The translations under genes and the position numbers were made by a program. The notes beneath the pieces are model-generated. The model was not told the DNA's origin. It made no database searches and was given only the letters and a program-made list of their open reading frames with translations. This document shows positions 1-8,687 of a stretch of DNA of 64,000 bases, in pieces (positions within the stretch are counted from its first letter, which is position 1; the number at the start of each line of letters is the position of its first letter). Source of the DNA: Planctomycetota bacterium. GTDB taxonomy: Bacteria > Planctomycetota > Planctomycetia > Pirellulales > Lacipirellulaceae. The DNA is taken from the NCBI GenBank assembly GCA_029781135.1, contig JAKOXH010000043.1, positions 124,001-188,000 of the forward strand. The letters run 5' to 3'.

Positions 1-75
1 CCGCAGCGCGAGCAAGGGCGATGGGTGTTGCCTCCACAAAGTCCACATTGCTCTTGCTTGCGCTGCGAGCTTCGA
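1..75. repeat. Imperfect inverted repeat, TTGCTTGCGCTGCGAGC family
   Basis: CGCAGCGCGAGCAAG near the left edge is answered by CTTGCTTGCGCTGCG at about 53-67. The motif TTGCTTGCGCTGCGAGCTTC recurs at about 7560-7580, and both copies lie just before a family A REP element, so the two repeats may travel together. No gene is visible here. Confidence 0.5.
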
Positions 76-93
76 ACTGGGGTGATGTTGGTT

Positions 94-120
94 TGGACGG
101 ACAGGAGTGTCCGTCCTACG
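94..120 (-). repeat. REP family A, single copy
   Basis: Read on the minus strand: GTAG head, then stem GACGGACA, loop CTCC, stem TGTCCGTC. It lies just downstream of the stop of the zinc-ribbon gene, where it could also act as a 3' hairpin. Other copies are at 1119-1190, 7601-7670 and 44974-45042. Confidence 0.75.
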
Positions 121-123
121 GCG

Positions 124-825
124 CTACTCCGGCAAATACAGCAACCGGCCGCAGGATTTGCAGAAAACGAGTTTCGATAGCTTCAACTCGTTCTGCATAT
201 TGAGCGTGATCTGTTGGCCGCAACCGGTGCAAACGCCGTCGTCGGCGGCGGCGAGGCTATCGGCACCCTTGCTGCGGACGACGCGGTCGTAATCGGCTTT
301 GAGGTCGGCCGGCAGCGCTTTCTCCGCCTGGATTAACTCAGCCTCCAACTGGGCGACGTCGGCGCGAATCGTGGCGGCGGAGGACTCGACATTCTGTCGC
401 GCCTTATCCAACTCCTGCTTGCCAGCGGCGAGGTTCTTTTCCGCTTCCATAGTGGCCGCGTGCAATTGGTCGATCTTTTCCAGCCCCTCCAGAATCTCAT
501 CCGAAAGCACGCTGCCGGCCATTTCGGCCGCGGCAATTTGTTCCAGAAATGCCTGATACTCGCGGTTGCTGTTGGCACCATTGAGCTTCACCTTGAGGTC
601 GACGACCTTCTGCTCGCCCGAACGCAGATCGAGTTGCTTGCGATCGAGCGCGACCTGTGTTTGCTTGGCTCGGTCGCGAGCCTCGGCGAGCTTGGCTTCG
701 AGTTGGGCCACGTTCGCCTCGCGGGCGCGCACTTGCTTGGGGCCGCGTTCCAAACGATCGCGCAAATCGGCCAATCGTTGGTGAATTCGGTGCAACTCCC
801 GCAATGCGGCAGCTGTAACACTCAT
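124..825 (-). CDS. Zinc-ribbon coiled-coil protein (C4-type, DUF164-like)
   Basis: A 233-residue protein. Residues about 5-185 are a charged heptad-like sequence expected to form a long antiparallel coiled-coil hairpin. The C-terminus is a C4 zinc ribbon with Cys199, Cys202, Cys222 and Cys225 (CTGC and CKSC). This layout matches the widespread bacterial C4-type zinc-ribbon family, whose role is poorly defined; nucleic-acid or ribosome association is usually suggested. GGGAGG lies 7 bases before the ATG and supports the start. It is the last gene of the htrA-dnaG-rpoD-like run but is separated from rpoD by a terminator, so it probably has its own promoter. Family assignment is good; function is unknown. 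Confidence 0.8.
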   Translation of the reverse strand: MSVTAAALRELHRIHQRLADLRDRLERGPKQVRAREANVAQLEAKLAEARDRAKQTQVALDRKQLDLRSGEQKVVDLKVKLNGANSNREYQAFLEQIAAAEMAGSVLSDEILEGLEKIDQLHAATMEAEKNLAAGKQELDKARQNVESSAATIRADVAQLEAELIQAEKALPADLKADYDRVVRSKGADSLAAADDGVCTGCGQQITLNMQNELKLSKLVFCKSCGRLLYLPE

Positions 826-910
826 GTGCGGCCTCCCTGAGGTTCAATCGCTACGACTTTTATGACTTCACGACTTATGATTTTATTGCTTTGGGCGAGC
901 GTCAATACTA

Positions 911-974
911 AGGCGCGAGATGCGAGTTGCGAGGCGCGAGAATCTTCGTGCCTCGCCGCTCGTAACTCGCGCCT
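911..974. repeat. Long imperfect hairpin, GCGAGATGCGAGTTGCGAGG type
   Basis: The left arm is built from repeated GCGAG units; the right arm at about 950-974 is its reverse complement (CCTCGCCGCTCGTAACTCGC) across a short loop. It is one of several intergenic hairpins here whose arms are low-complexity near-tandem units. It lies between rpoD and the zinc-ribbon gene. Confidence 0.6.
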
Positions 975-1077
975 TTACCACAAGACTGGTTGCGATAACC
1001 TCGTGGGCTTAAATGATCTCGCCACCCGTATGATAGCGTAATCCGGCGGCGGGCAGTATGGTTTGGAAAACGGCACG

Positions 1078-1110
1078 AAAAAAGCCGCCGGTCATTGACC
1101 GGCGGCTAAT
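1078..1110 (-). terminator. Intrinsic terminator after rpoD
   Basis: On the minus strand, GCCGCCGGTCA pairs perfectly with TGACCGGCGGC and is followed at once by TTTTTT. It lies about 90 bases after the sigma factor stop codon and is one of the clearest rho-independent terminators in the window. Confidence 0.85.
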
Positions 1111-1118
1111 TGGGTTTC

Positions 1119-1190
1119 GTAGGACGGACATTCCTGTCCGTCGTTCTTTATAGAAATTTGTTCTTGGACGGACAGGAATGTCCGTCCTAC
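1119..1190. repeat. REPIN, family A inverted pair
   Basis: Two REP units face each other around a loop of about 24 bases: GTAG-GACGGACA-TTCC-TGTCCGTC and its reverse complement ending in CTAC. The pair begins about 10 bases beyond the rpoD stop codon. Paired REPs with a GTAG head are the standard REPIN layout. Confidence 0.8.
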
Positions 1191-1198
1191 GTGTTGGC

Positions 1199-2851
1199 TT
1201 ATGCGGCGGCGGCGCTGACGCCGGGTACGAACGGTTCCAGGTACTTGCTGCGCACCGGGTTCTGCAGCTTGGCGACGGCTTTGGCCTCGATTTGCCGGAC
1301 GCGCTCGCGGGTCACCTTGAAGATGCGGCCCACTTCTTCGAGCGTGTACGAGTAGCCATCGGCCAGGCCGTAACGCAGACGGATGATCTCGCGTTCGCGG
1401 AACGTGAGTGTTTTGAGCAGTTCCTCGATCCGCTCGCGCAACAGGCCGTTGTTGGCCAGTTTGTGCGGCGATTCGGTGCCCATATCCTGCACGAACTCGC
1501 CGAAGCAGCCGTCATCGCCTTCACCAATCGGTCGGTCGAGGCTGATCGGGTGGCGGCCGATATCGAGCACGCGTTCGGTTTCCTCGAGTGTGATGCCGGC
1601 GGCGATCGCGGTTTCCTCGGTTGTCGGTTCGCGGCCCATCTCCTGCAGCAGCTTCTTGGCCGCGTTGCGGAGCTTCATGAGCACGTCGATCATGTGGACC
1701 GGGATGCGGATCGTGCGAGCCTGGTCGGCGATGGCCCGCGTGATCGCCTGCCGAATCCACCACGTAGCATACGTGCTGAATTTGAAGCCGCGGCGATATT
1801 CGTACTTGTCGACCGCCCGCATGAGGCCCGTGTTACCTTCCTGAATGAGATCGAGGAAGCTGAGGCCACGGTTGCGGTACTTCTTGGCGATCGACACAAC
1901 CAGCCGCAAGTTACCGCTGGAAAGTTCGCGCTTGGCATCCTCGAACTGCTTGAACTGGCCACGCAGCAGCCGCGCACGACGACGCAGGCTGGCCGGGCTT
2001 TCGAGCGTGCGACGCATGATTTCGCGCAGCTCGTGCCGCACCGAGGCGATTTTCTCGGCCGGTGCGTTGTTGGCACGAAGGTCGGCGAGTTGGTGCCGGA
2101 GTTCGTCCATTCGGTGTGAGGTCTCCTCGAGCTGCCGAATGAGCGGCTGCACGCGACGGGTCCGCAGGCTGAGTTCTTCGACCAGCACGAGCATCTTATC
2201 GCGGGTGCGAATGTAGCGCGTGCGGGCCGCGGCCTTGTCTTCCGCCGTGGCCTTCCGGCTCGTCAGCGTCGCGAAGTCGCGGCGCTGCTTTTCCATGAGG
2301 TGTTGCAGCAGCGGCAGGTTGTGCGGCATGCGGGCCTGCACCTGCTCCTTCGTGAGCCGCTCGGTGAGCGAGACCTTGATCGTGCGATCGAACGGCAATT
2401 CGCCGCTGTGAACTCGCTCAAGCGTTTTCACGGTGGCTTCGAGGGCGAAGAACGATCGCAGCAGATTGCGGCGGAAGCGCTTGCGAGCGAGCTCGATCTT
2501 CTTGGCCAGGCGGATTTCCTCGTCGCGCGTCAGCAGCGGGATGTGCGACATCTGCGAGAGGTACATGCGAATCGGGTCGCTGGAACCCTGCGGGATGCCG
2601 TCGGCAAGAATGAACCCGCGATCGCCGTCGGCGAAGTTCACCTCCTGCTCGGCCAATTCGCGGCGATGCTCGTTGGGGCCGTCGACCAGTTCGATTCCCA
2701 AGCCATCGATCGCGGTCAAAACCGAATCGATGCGATCGGTGCCTTCACTTTCATCGGGCAACAGGGCGCTAACTTCTTCGTAGGTGAGCTTGCCTTCGGT
2801 TTTACCTTTCTTAACGAGTTCCTTCAGGGCGAGATCGATACGCTGCAACAT
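1199..2851 (-). CDS. rpoD: RNA polymerase principal sigma factor, sigma-70 family
   Basis: Directs core RNA polymerase to housekeeping promoters. At 550 residues from the chosen start it has the length of a group 1 factor. An acidic N-terminal region (1.1-like) is followed by a non-conserved region. Region 2 lies at about 310-385 ([23 protein letters not shown], then a run with two tryptophans at the region 2.3/2.4 border). Region 4.2 lies at about 513-535, with the helix-turn-helix motif [13 protein letters not shown]. The ATG at 2851 has GGAGGAG 7 bases upstream; the longer frame from 2965 adds 38 unconserved residues. Gene order after dnaG is that of the macromolecular synthesis operon, here without rpsU. 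Group 1 rather than group 2 identity rests on length and neighbourhood. Confidence 0.93.
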   Translation of the reverse strand: MLQRIDLALKELVKKGKTEGKLTYEEVSALLPDESEGTDRIDSVLTAIDGLGIELVDGPNEHRRELAEQEVNFADGDRGFILADGIPQGSSDPIRMYLSQMSHIPLLTRDEEIRLAKKIELARKRFRRNLLRSFFALEATVKTLERVHSGELPFDRTIKVSLTERLTKEQVQARMPHNLPLLQHLMEKQRRDFATLTSRKATAEDKAAARTRYIRTRDKMLVLVEELSLRTRRVQPLIRQLEETSHRMDELRHQLADLRANNAPAEKIASVRHELREIMRRTLESPASLRRRARLLRGQFKQFEDAKRELSSGNLRLVVSIAKKYRNRGLSFLDLIQEGNTGLMRAVDKYEYRRGFKFSTYATWWIRQAITRAIADQARTIRIPVHMIDVLMKLRNAAKKLLQEMGREPTTEETAIAAGITLEETERVLDIGRHPISLDRPIGEGDDGCFGEFVQDMGTESPHKLANNGLLRERIEELLKTLTFREREIIRLRYGLADGYSYTLEEVGRIFKVTRERVRQIEAKAVAKLQNPVRSKYLEPFVPGVSAAAA

Positions 2852-2858
2852 CGTTCGG

Positions 2859-2865
2859 CTCCTCC
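2859..2865 (-). promoter_or_regulatory. Shine-Dalgarno that fixes the rpoD start
   Basis: GGAGGAG on the minus strand, 7 bases before the ATG at 2851. It argues against the upstream in-frame start at 2965. Confidence 0.8.
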
Positions 2866-3000
2866 CGCACTTCGTGTGCGGCTGGTCTGAGGTGGCGTGG
2901 GGACGGCCGCGAGTCGCATCATTGCGGGGCGACTGGCGGCTTCCACCGGCCAAGGTCCTGTTCATCCGTAAACAGGGTGGGCTAGGCCGGGATGCAAGGT

Positions 3001-3067
3001 GTAAGTCGTAAGGCGTAAGGTTTAAGTAGTTTCGCCGTGTACGACTTATGCCTTATGCCTTAAACCT
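3001..3067. repeat. Long imperfect hairpin, AAGTCGTAAGGCGTAAGG type
   Basis: AAGTCGTAAGGCGTAAGG at 3003-3020 is matched by an inverted arm (ACGACTTATGCCTTATGCC) ending at about 3060. The right edge of the element overlaps the dnaG stop codon. A single arm of the same type (CACCTTACGACTTACACC) is seen at 9767-9784. Confidence 0.65.
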
Positions 3068-4979
3068 ATTTTTTCCTCCTTTCATATTCATTGCGGTGTT
3101 TCGATTTGGTTTGTTCACAGAATTGTGCGAGTAATTGTTCGGCGCTGGCGTCGCTTTGGCGGGCGGCGGCCAAAACAGCGCGACGCTGGGTTTCCTCCGC
3201 GCGGCGGCGATAGGTTTCGAACAAATCGGCCAGCCAGCGATCGCGATCGGCTTCGGCTTTGGTGGCTGCTGATTCATCGAGCGCCACCAGCAAGTTTTTC
3301 ATTGCTGGGTCATCGAACTCGGCCAACAGCCGGCCAAAATCCTGGCTCTCGCCCTGCTCCGCCAACCGGCAGCAGGCAACAAAAATAACTCGTGCGGCGG
3401 GCGAGGAAATCGCAGCCAGTTGAATTGTTTCTTGGAGCCGCGTGGTGTAACTCGGATCGAGAATCAATAGCTCTAGCAAGTCTCGATCCCAGGTCGGCAG
3501 ATCGGCAAGTCGAGCGGGAACGACGGCGCGCGCTGGCGATGATTCGCGGCCTGGTGCCGAATCGGTCGGTGGTCTTTGCGACGTCGGCTTGTTGCGGGCC
3601 GCCTGGCGAATGGCCACCAGCCGGCTGCGCAACATTTCTTCTTGCAGCTGGAATTTTCGTGCGATGCGGCCGAGCATTTGCTCTTCGCGCAATAGCGTCT
3701 CCGAAGAGGCGCTGCCGCCCACTGGCCGAATTTGGGCCAGCGTGGCGAGCAATTGCTCGGCCGCTTGCGAGGCACGATGGGTATCGACGAGGGTATCCAA
3801 TCCGTTGGTCACCGCGTTGAATTTGTGTTCCAGAGCATCGACCGCCTGGCCGATGAGCTCGCGGAACTTTTCGCTTCCATGCTCAACTATAAAATCACAC
3901 GGATCGATACCTTCTGGCAAGGTCAGTATTCGCAAGTCGACAGAATTTTTTTCGAACAGTGCCAGCAGGTTATCCAAAATTTCATTCGTGCGCCGGCGCC
4001 CGGCAGCGTCGCCATCGAGCACCAGCGTAATGCGATCGGTGTATCGGCGCAGAAGTTGCAAATGCCGCTCGCCGAGCGCGGTGCCCAACACGGCCACGCA
4101 GTTGGAAATGCCGTACTGGTGGGCCATTAGCACGTCGGTGTAGCCCTCCATGACGATCGCGCCGCCATCGTTTTTGAAGTGCTCGCGGGCGACATCCAAG
4201 GCGTACAACTCACGGCTTTTGGAAAAAAGCGGCGTTTCGGGCGAGTTGATGTACTTGGCCACGCGCTCGCCTGCTAGCTCTGGCAGCACGCGGCCACCGA
4301 AGGCGATCGGGCGCGAGCGGGCATCGCGGATCGAGAATATGACGCGACCGCGGAACCAGTCGTAATGGCCGCCGGCAAGCTCCTTGCGGCGAAGTAAGCC
4401 AACTCGCTCCAGAATCGATGGCGACCATTGGCTTTCGCGGGCTTGCAACAACAGCCAATCCCAGCGGTCGGGCGCGAAGCCGAGGCGAAAGCGGCGGATG
4501 GTGTCGGCGCTGAGGCCCCGCTCGGCGAGGTACACGCGGCCTGGCTCGGCTTCGGGCGCGGTCAAGAGGCAGCGATGGTATTGCTCTTCGGCCCAGGCGA
4601 GGACGCGGTAGAGGTTGCGTTTGTCGTCTTCGGGGCGGGGCGGGGGACCGCCCGGGTCGGCCGGGGTCGAGGACGACCCGGCTCGCTGGAGTTGGATTCC
4701 GGCGCGTTCGGCGAGCAGCTCCAGCGCTTCGCGGAATTCGAGGTTCTCGGCCCGCATGATGAAGCTGAAGATGTCGCCGCCGCAATCGCATACCCAGCAT
4801 TTGAACGATTGCCGGTCGGGATTCACCTGCAGGCTGGGACGGCTGTCATCATGCCAGGGACATAACCCCACGAAGTTGCGGCCCTGTCGGCGCAGCTGAA
4901 TGTAGCTGCCCACCAGGTCGACAATGTCGATCGCCTGGCGGACCTGCTCTTTGGCATCGAATGCTGCGCCGAAGCTCAC
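3066..4979 (-). CDS. dnaG: DNA primase
   Basis: Makes RNA primers at the replication fork. The CHC2 zinc finger is at residues 40-64 (CPWH ... CWVC, ligands Cys40, His43, Cys61, Cys64). The TOPRIM core spans about 272-345, with the metal-binding Glu278 in VMEGYTD and LVLDGD around 320-325. The C-terminal third is the less conserved helicase-binding region. The start is a GTG at 4979 with GGAGGA 8 bases upstream, preferred over the ATG at 5012. The htrA stop is 36 bases upstream, so the two are probably co-transcribed. Oddity: the linker after the zinc finger (about 100-108, AGSSSTPAD) is encoded by a palindromic repeat that also occurs inside moaA. The stop codon abuts an intergenic hairpin. 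Confidence 0.95.
   Translation of the reverse strand: MSFGAAFDAKEQVRQAIDIVDLVGSYIQLRRQGRNFVGLCPWHDDSRPSLQVNPDRQSFKCWVCDCGGDIFSFIMRAENLEFREALELLAERAGIQLQRAGSSSTPADPGGPPPRPEDDKRNLYRVLAWAEEQYHRCLLTAPEAEPGRVYLAERGLSADTIRRFRLGFAPDRWDWLLLQARESQWSPSILERVGLLRRKELAGGHYDWFRGRVIFSIRDARSRPIAFGGRVLPELAGERVAKYINSPETPLFSKSRELYALDVAREHFKNDGGAIVMEGYTDVLMAHQYGISNCVAVLGTALGERHLQLLRRYTDRITLVLDGDAAGRRRTNEILDNLLALFEKNSVDLRILTLPEGIDPCDFIVEHGSEKFRELIGQAVDALEHKFNAVTNGLDTLVDTHRASQAAEQLLATLAQIRPVGGSASSETLLREEQMLGRIARKFQLQEEMLRSRLVAIRQAARNKPTSQRPPTDSAPGRESSPARAVVPARLADLPTWDRDLLELLILDPSYTTRLQETIQLAAISSPAARVIFVACCRLAEQGESQDFGRLLAEFDDPAMKNLLVALDESAATKAEADRDRWLADLFETYRRRAEETQRRAVLAAARQSDASAEQLLAQFCEQTKSKHRNEYERRKK
4660..4686. 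repeat. In-frame palindromic repeat inside dnaG
   Basis: A 27-bp unit (GCCGGGGTCG-A-GGACGACCCGGCTCGC on the plus strand) matching 18442-18468 inside moaA at 26 of 27 positions. The core CCGGGTCGTCC / GGACGACCCGG can form a hairpin. Both copies are read in the same frame and encode AGSS-x-TPAD, in a linker of DnaG and in a C-terminal loop of MoaA. Confidence 0.8.
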
Positions 4980-4987
4980 AATGAACG

Positions 4988-4993
4988 TCCTCC
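4988..4993 (-). promoter_or_regulatory. Shine-Dalgarno that fixes the dnaG start
   Basis: GGAGGA on the minus strand, 8 bases before the GTG at 4979. It lies inside the longer frame beginning at 5012, which argues against that start. Confidence 0.75.
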
Positions 4994-5015
4994 GATGACT
5001 TTCGCAAAGCAAACG

Positions 5016-6272
5016 TTACTCGTCAAATTTCTGCGGCCGGGGATCGGCTGGCCGGCGCTCGACCTGCACGTCGAGTGAAAGCTGTTCGTTCTTATCGCCC
5101 ACATGCCGAACCAAGACGAGTTTCGCTTGGGAGCCGATATTTGTGGCGGCAATCGCCTGACTCAATAACGTGGGGTCCGTGGCCGTATGGTCGTTCCACT
5201 TCAGAATAATATCGCCCGTTCGCACGCCGCTTTTGTGCGCGGGGCCGTTGCGGTCGACGGTGCCGACGAGCACGCCTTGGCCCAGTTCTAAGCCGTATTT
5301 CGTGCGCAATTCTTCCGGCACATCGAGCGGCAAAATGCCGAGCCAGGCGCGATCGACGTGCCCCTTCGATTTCAGCTCTTCGTACCGCTGGCGAGCGATC
5401 GCACTAGGGATTGAAAAGCTGATACCTTGATACGACTGGCCGAATATCGCCGCGTTGATTCCCACAATCTGCCCTTCGATATTCACCAGTGGCCCGCCGC
5501 TGTTGCCAGGGTTCACGGCCGCATCCGTTTGCAGATACTCTTGATAGGGGCTTCCGCTAATAAACCGCTCACTCCGCCGCGCCTTGGCACTTACGATGCC
5601 GAATGTGAGGCTGCGATCCAGGCCATAGGGGCTTCCCAGAGCCCACACCAAATCGCCCACTTCAAGCTGGTCGCTGTCGCCCCACTCAGCGGGCATGAGA
5701 TTGTTCAAATTAATCTTGAGAACCGCGATGTCCGTGAGCGCATCGGCACCGACTACGGTAGCATCGGCAACGCGGCGATCGCTCAGCCGCACCTGCACCG
5801 AATCGGTGCCGTCCACAACATGAAAATTGGTAATGATGTAGCCGGCCTTATCGACAATCACGCCCGACCCTTGCCCCATGCCGCCATGGCCGCCCGGACG
5901 CGTGATACTAACCACGCTCGGTTCCACGCGCTTCGCTACCAGCCGCGAGGCAAGTTCCAAATCGTTTAGCCGCGGCTTCAATTGATCGAGCGTGCTGGAG
6001 GCAAGATCGTAACCGGCGCGGAGTTCGTTGTACTTCGTTTCGTAGACGAACCGTCCCACGAGGAACGGCCCCACGAGCAGCAGCAAGAACGCCAGCAGCA
6101 GAATCCATAGCGCGCCGGACTGACGCGAAGATCGAGAGGGTTGACGCTCCGAATTCGTCACCGCTGCGGATGGCAGCGGCGTAACCGGCGGCGTTTCGCG
6201 TGGGGATAGCGGCACCGTAGGCACGATCTCGGGGCGACCGGCTGGCGAGGATGCGAAAATCGTGTCGTCCAT
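5016..6272 (-). CDS. HtrA/DegQ-like serine protease with PDZ domain
   Basis: Membrane-anchored protease or chaperone for damaged envelope proteins. A Pro/Ser-rich cytoplasmic N-terminus (1-52) precedes one transmembrane helix (about 54-73) and a short coiled stretch. The trypsin-like domain carries the full triad: His151 (ITNFHVVDG), Asp181 (LTDIAVLK) and Ser258 (GNSGGP). One PDZ domain follows at about 310-400. The single PDZ and N-terminal anchor resemble DegS more than the two-PDZ DegP. It is the first gene of the dnaG-rpoD run, an unusual partner for primase; co-transcription is inferred from the 36-base gap. The divergent neighbour is aat. Confidence 0.92.
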   Translation of the reverse strand: MDDTIFASSPAGRPEIVPTVPLSPRETPPVTPLPSAAVTNSERQPSRSSRQSGALWILLLAFLLLLVGPFLVGRFVYETKYNELRAGYDLASSTLDQLKPRLNDLELASRLVAKRVEPSVVSITRPGGHGGMGQGSGVIVDKAGYIITNFHVVDGTDSVQVRLSDRRVADATVVGADALTDIAVLKINLNNLMPAEWGDSDQLEVGDLVWALGSPYGLDRSLTFGIVSAKARRSERFISGSPYQEYLQTDAAVNPGNSGGPLVNIEGQIVGINAAIFGQSYQGISFSIPSAIARQRYEELKSKGHVDRAWLGILPLDVPEELRTKYGLELGQGVLVGTVDRNGPAHKSGVRTGDIILKWNDHTATDPTLLSQAIAATNIGSQAKLVLVRHVGDKNEQLSLDVQVERRPADPRPQKFDE

Positions 6273-6605
6273 TGATTTTGCGTTCTGAGGATTTAAGTGG
6301 CCCCAAGCGGCGTGGAATACGCATTTCGCACGCCACCTACGATTATAAGGGCCGCGTTCAGAAAAGGCGATTGCCGCGATAAGGCCGTGAGCTGCTATTT
6401 GCGCACGAATTTGACTCCGAAAGGACGTTCAAATAGTGGGCGGCCCCCACTGCCGGTCGTTTACACGCTACAGTGCGTCACCGACGCCAGCGGTCCCAGT
6501 ATGGAGCAGCGAAAAGATCGCCGGCTCAAAGTCCTGGGCATGATGAAACGGCGCAGGTAGTAGGCGAAGTAGTCGGCCGTGGCTTGCGGCAGTATCCTGA
6601 ACGGC
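6273..6605. other. Divergent intergenic region between htrA-like gene and aat
   Basis: This 333-base gap must hold promoters for both divergent genes. I see no convincing -35/-10 pair, repeat or structured RNA, and the short frames across it look like chance. Confidence 0.4.
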
Positions 6606-7340
6606 ATGAGTCGCGCGGAGCGGGAAAATGAGTTTGATGAGTTGTTCGTGCCGGTGGGCGTGCAAACAAGGCCGTTGCCACCGGGCGTGACGCTTTCGCC
6701 GTCGCGCTTTCCGCTGCCTACTGCCACGACAGCGGAAGGCCTGCTCTGCGTGGGCGGCCGGCTCGGTCCGGAGTGGTTGCTCGACGCTTATCGCCACGCG
6801 ATTTTCCCCTGGCCAATGTGGGCTGATGAGCCGCTTGCCTGGTGGTCGCCCGATCCACGGGCGATTATCGAACTCGACGGTCTGCATATTTCACGGCGCC
6901 TTCAGCGGACTCTACGCAGCGGCCGCTTCCGCGTCACATTAGACCGCGACTTCGCCAGCGTGATTCATGGCTGCGCGACAACTGGCGATCGAACCAACAA
7001 CACGTGGCTTACGGCCGGGATGATCGACGCCTACCGCCGGATGCATGAACTGGGGCATGCGCATAGCGTGGAGGTTTACCGCGGAGAGGAACTCGTTGGC
7101 GGCACGTACGGCATCGCGATCGGTGGCCTGTTCGCGGCCGAAAGCATGTTCCACCGTGCTCGCGATGCCTCAAAAATCGCCGTGATTTACCTCGTGGAAC
7201 ATTTGCGCGCGAAGGGCTTCATGCTGCTGGATATCCAGCAATGGACGCCACACACCGGTACGCTGGGGGCCATTGAGATATCGCGCGACGAGTATTTGCG
7301 GCGGTTGGCGGAGGCAGTCGAGCTGCCTGTGAGCTGGTAG
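6606..7340 (+). CDS. aat: Leucyl/phenylalanyl-tRNA-protein transferase
   Basis: Transfers Leu or Phe from aminoacyl-tRNA to proteins with N-terminal Arg or Lys, marking them for ClpS/ClpAP. The 244 residues contain the family core: FPLPTATTAEGLLCVGG, AIFPWP, WWSPDPRA, then GGTYGIAIGGLFAAESMFHRARDASK broken around 150-175, and a C-terminal LLDIQQWTPHTGTLGA, where the family usually has D-x-Q-x-x-x-x-H. The ATG at 6606 is preferred over an in-frame GTG at 6579; neither has a clear Shine-Dalgarno. It is a single-gene unit followed by a repeat-rich gap. Confidence 0.93.
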   Translation: MSRAERENEFDELFVPVGVQTRPLPPGVTLSPSRFPLPTATTAEGLLCVGGRLGPEWLLDAYRHAIFPWPMWADEPLAWWSPDPRAIIELDGLHISRRLQRTLRSGRFRVTLDRDFASVIHGCATTGDRTNNTWLTAGMIDAYRRMHELGHAHSVEVYRGEELVGGTYGIAIGGLFAAESMFHRARDASKIAVIYLVEHLRAKGFMLLDIQQWTPHTGTLGAIEISRDEYLRRLAEAVELPVSW

Positions 7341-7382
7341 GGTGGGCACGGCCGATCCGTTTTTCACATTGGGCCCAAAGTG

Positions 7383-7473
7383 TGGCATGCTCTCGCGAAG
7401 CGTGAGCACGAAATCGCCCGAAAAACATGGCCACGTCGGAGTACCTCCGAGGCCATGCCACCCCGCCGCGGCA
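7383..7473. repeat. GGTGGCATGC hairpin family, copy 1
   Basis: GTGGCATGCTCTCGCG opens the element and CATGGCCACGTCGGAG / CCTCCGAGGCCATGCCACC form its second half. The GGTGGCATG outer motif is shared with 9653-9751. Confidence 0.6.
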
Positions 7474-7600
7474 ATTCCCGTGGCACCACGCCCTTTGAGG
7501 ACTCAGGGCGCGCCACCCGAATTGAATAATGGATCGGCCCTTTGGCTACGCAACGTGCGTTTGCTTGCGCTGCGAGCTTCAATGACGCCTGTGCATCGTC

Positions 7601-7670
7601 GTAGGACGGAGAGTCCTGTCCGTTCGTTGGGGTAATCAAATATTTGGACGGACAGGAATGTCCGTCTTAC
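7601..7670. repeat. REPIN, family A; supplies a stop codon
   Basis: Left unit GTAG-GACGGAGAGTCCTGTCCGTT and an inverted right unit that ends CTTAC instead of CCTAC. Read on the minus strand, the right unit begins GTAAGACGGACA, and the TAA of this head is the stop codon of the CHAD gene (7667-7669). A TTGCTTGCGCTGCGAGC copy lies 21 bases to the left. Confidence 0.8.
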
Positions 7671-8608
7671 GGGGGTGTTGATGGATCGACGCGCGCCCAT
7701 CGGCGAGTTCGCTCCGCCAGCTCCGGGGTCCACCAGGTGTGGAACTCCTGAATCGCATCCGCCAGCCCACGCGACTCGGCTTCCCTCAACTCTTCCAGCG
7801 TGATCCGTAAGGCCGCGTTGCGAACATCGGCCAACCAATTGCGGCAGCGGGCGATTGCCGTGACATGATCCTGCACGTGCCCCAGCCGCTCCTGCAGTTC
7901 TTCGACGATCGGATACAGCTCTTGCCGCAATTCGCGTTCAAATGCGGGGAACACAAGTTCAATGGCGTACCGCACGCCCTTGGCGCGAATGCGGAACTGA
8001 TGCAAGGCGGCCGCATCGGACGCTTCGTTCGGCATCGCGGTGATGAATTTTTCCGCGACACCCGCAAATTGGGTGACCGCCCAATTGCGAAACGCCAGCG
8101 GCGCCGACGCCTCACGTTCCGCCTGAGGACTTTCCTCGTTAGGATTTCGAATACTCTGCAGCAGCTTGGCCGTCTGGCGGACATATTTTTCATCCTTGCG
8201 GCAGCGCTGGGCCACTTGCATGATCGCCGGCTGCACCGCGGCACGATCGTTGGCAATCAACTCGACGACCGGGGCCGCCGGTTCGCCGTATTCACGTGCC
8301 AGCCGGTCGGCCAGCACATCGAGGTCGCGAGCGTCGTTGGCCGCGCGGCGAATTTGTCGCAGGTGTTTCTTCATCCAGCGGCCTGGTTTCGCGGCAACGC
8401 AATCGCGGTAGAGCTTGAGCGCCGCAGTCGCTCGCCGTGTTGCCACCCGCAGCCGATGAACATGCTCGATATCATACTCGGCTAGATGGGCAGCCAGCGG
8501 CAGCAAGTGCACGACCGACGACAGCCGCGGCCCTAATGATCGGCGCGCAGCCTCCTCCACGCTGCAATCGGGCGGAAGCCCTTCGATCCATTTCGCGCCG
8601 GCGGCCAT
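7667..8608 (-). CDS. CHAD domain protein
   Basis: A 313-residue all-helical protein of the CHAD family, whose repeated conserved histidines and basic residues bind polyphosphate. Visible signatures are HVHRLRVATRRATAALKLY (about 48-66), a run of Arg/Lys around 80-105 (RQIRRAANDARDLDVLADRL) and a second half with LHQFRIRAKGVRYAIE. There is no CYTH domain, so this is a stand-alone CHAD. No Shine-Dalgarno is visible; the start codon sits directly against a family B REPIN. Its stop codon lies inside a family A REP. Polyphosphate-granule association is known for the family, not shown here. Confidence 0.85.
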   Translation of the reverse strand: MAAGAKWIEGLPPDCSVEEAARRSLGPRLSSVVHLLPLAAHLAEYDIEHVHRLRVATRRATAALKLYRDCVAAKPGRWMKKHLRQIRRAANDARDLDVLADRLAREYGEPAAPVVELIANDRAAVQPAIMQVAQRCRKDEKYVRQTAKLLQSIRNPNEESPQAEREASAPLAFRNWAVTQFAGVAEKFITAMPNEASDAAALHQFRIRAKGVRYAIELVFPAFERELRQELYPIVEELQERLGHVQDHVTAIARCRNWLADVRNAALRITLEELREAESRGLADAIQEFHTWWTPELAERTRRWARVDPSTPP

Positions 8609-8610
8609 GA

Positions 8611-8675
8611 TTAGGTCAGGCCTTAGCCTGACGATCTCGTTTGGATGATACGTGTCAGGCTAAAGCCTGACCTAC
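8611..8675. repeat. REPIN, family B inverted pair
   Basis: Units GTAG-GTCAGGCT-TT-AGCCTGAC (right, read on minus) and a left copy headed TTAG. The two stems face each other over a spacer of about 20 bases. It fills nearly all of the gap between the CHAD start and the upstream isomerase stop. Another family B copy is at 32727-32748. Confidence 0.8.
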
Positions 8676-8687
8676 GACCATTATGCA

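Noticed and set aside
1178..2119. 313-codon plus-strand frame opposite rpoD
   Set aside because: It mirrors the sigma factor coding strand; the high-GC third positions keep antisense frames open. Its translation has no recognisable motif.
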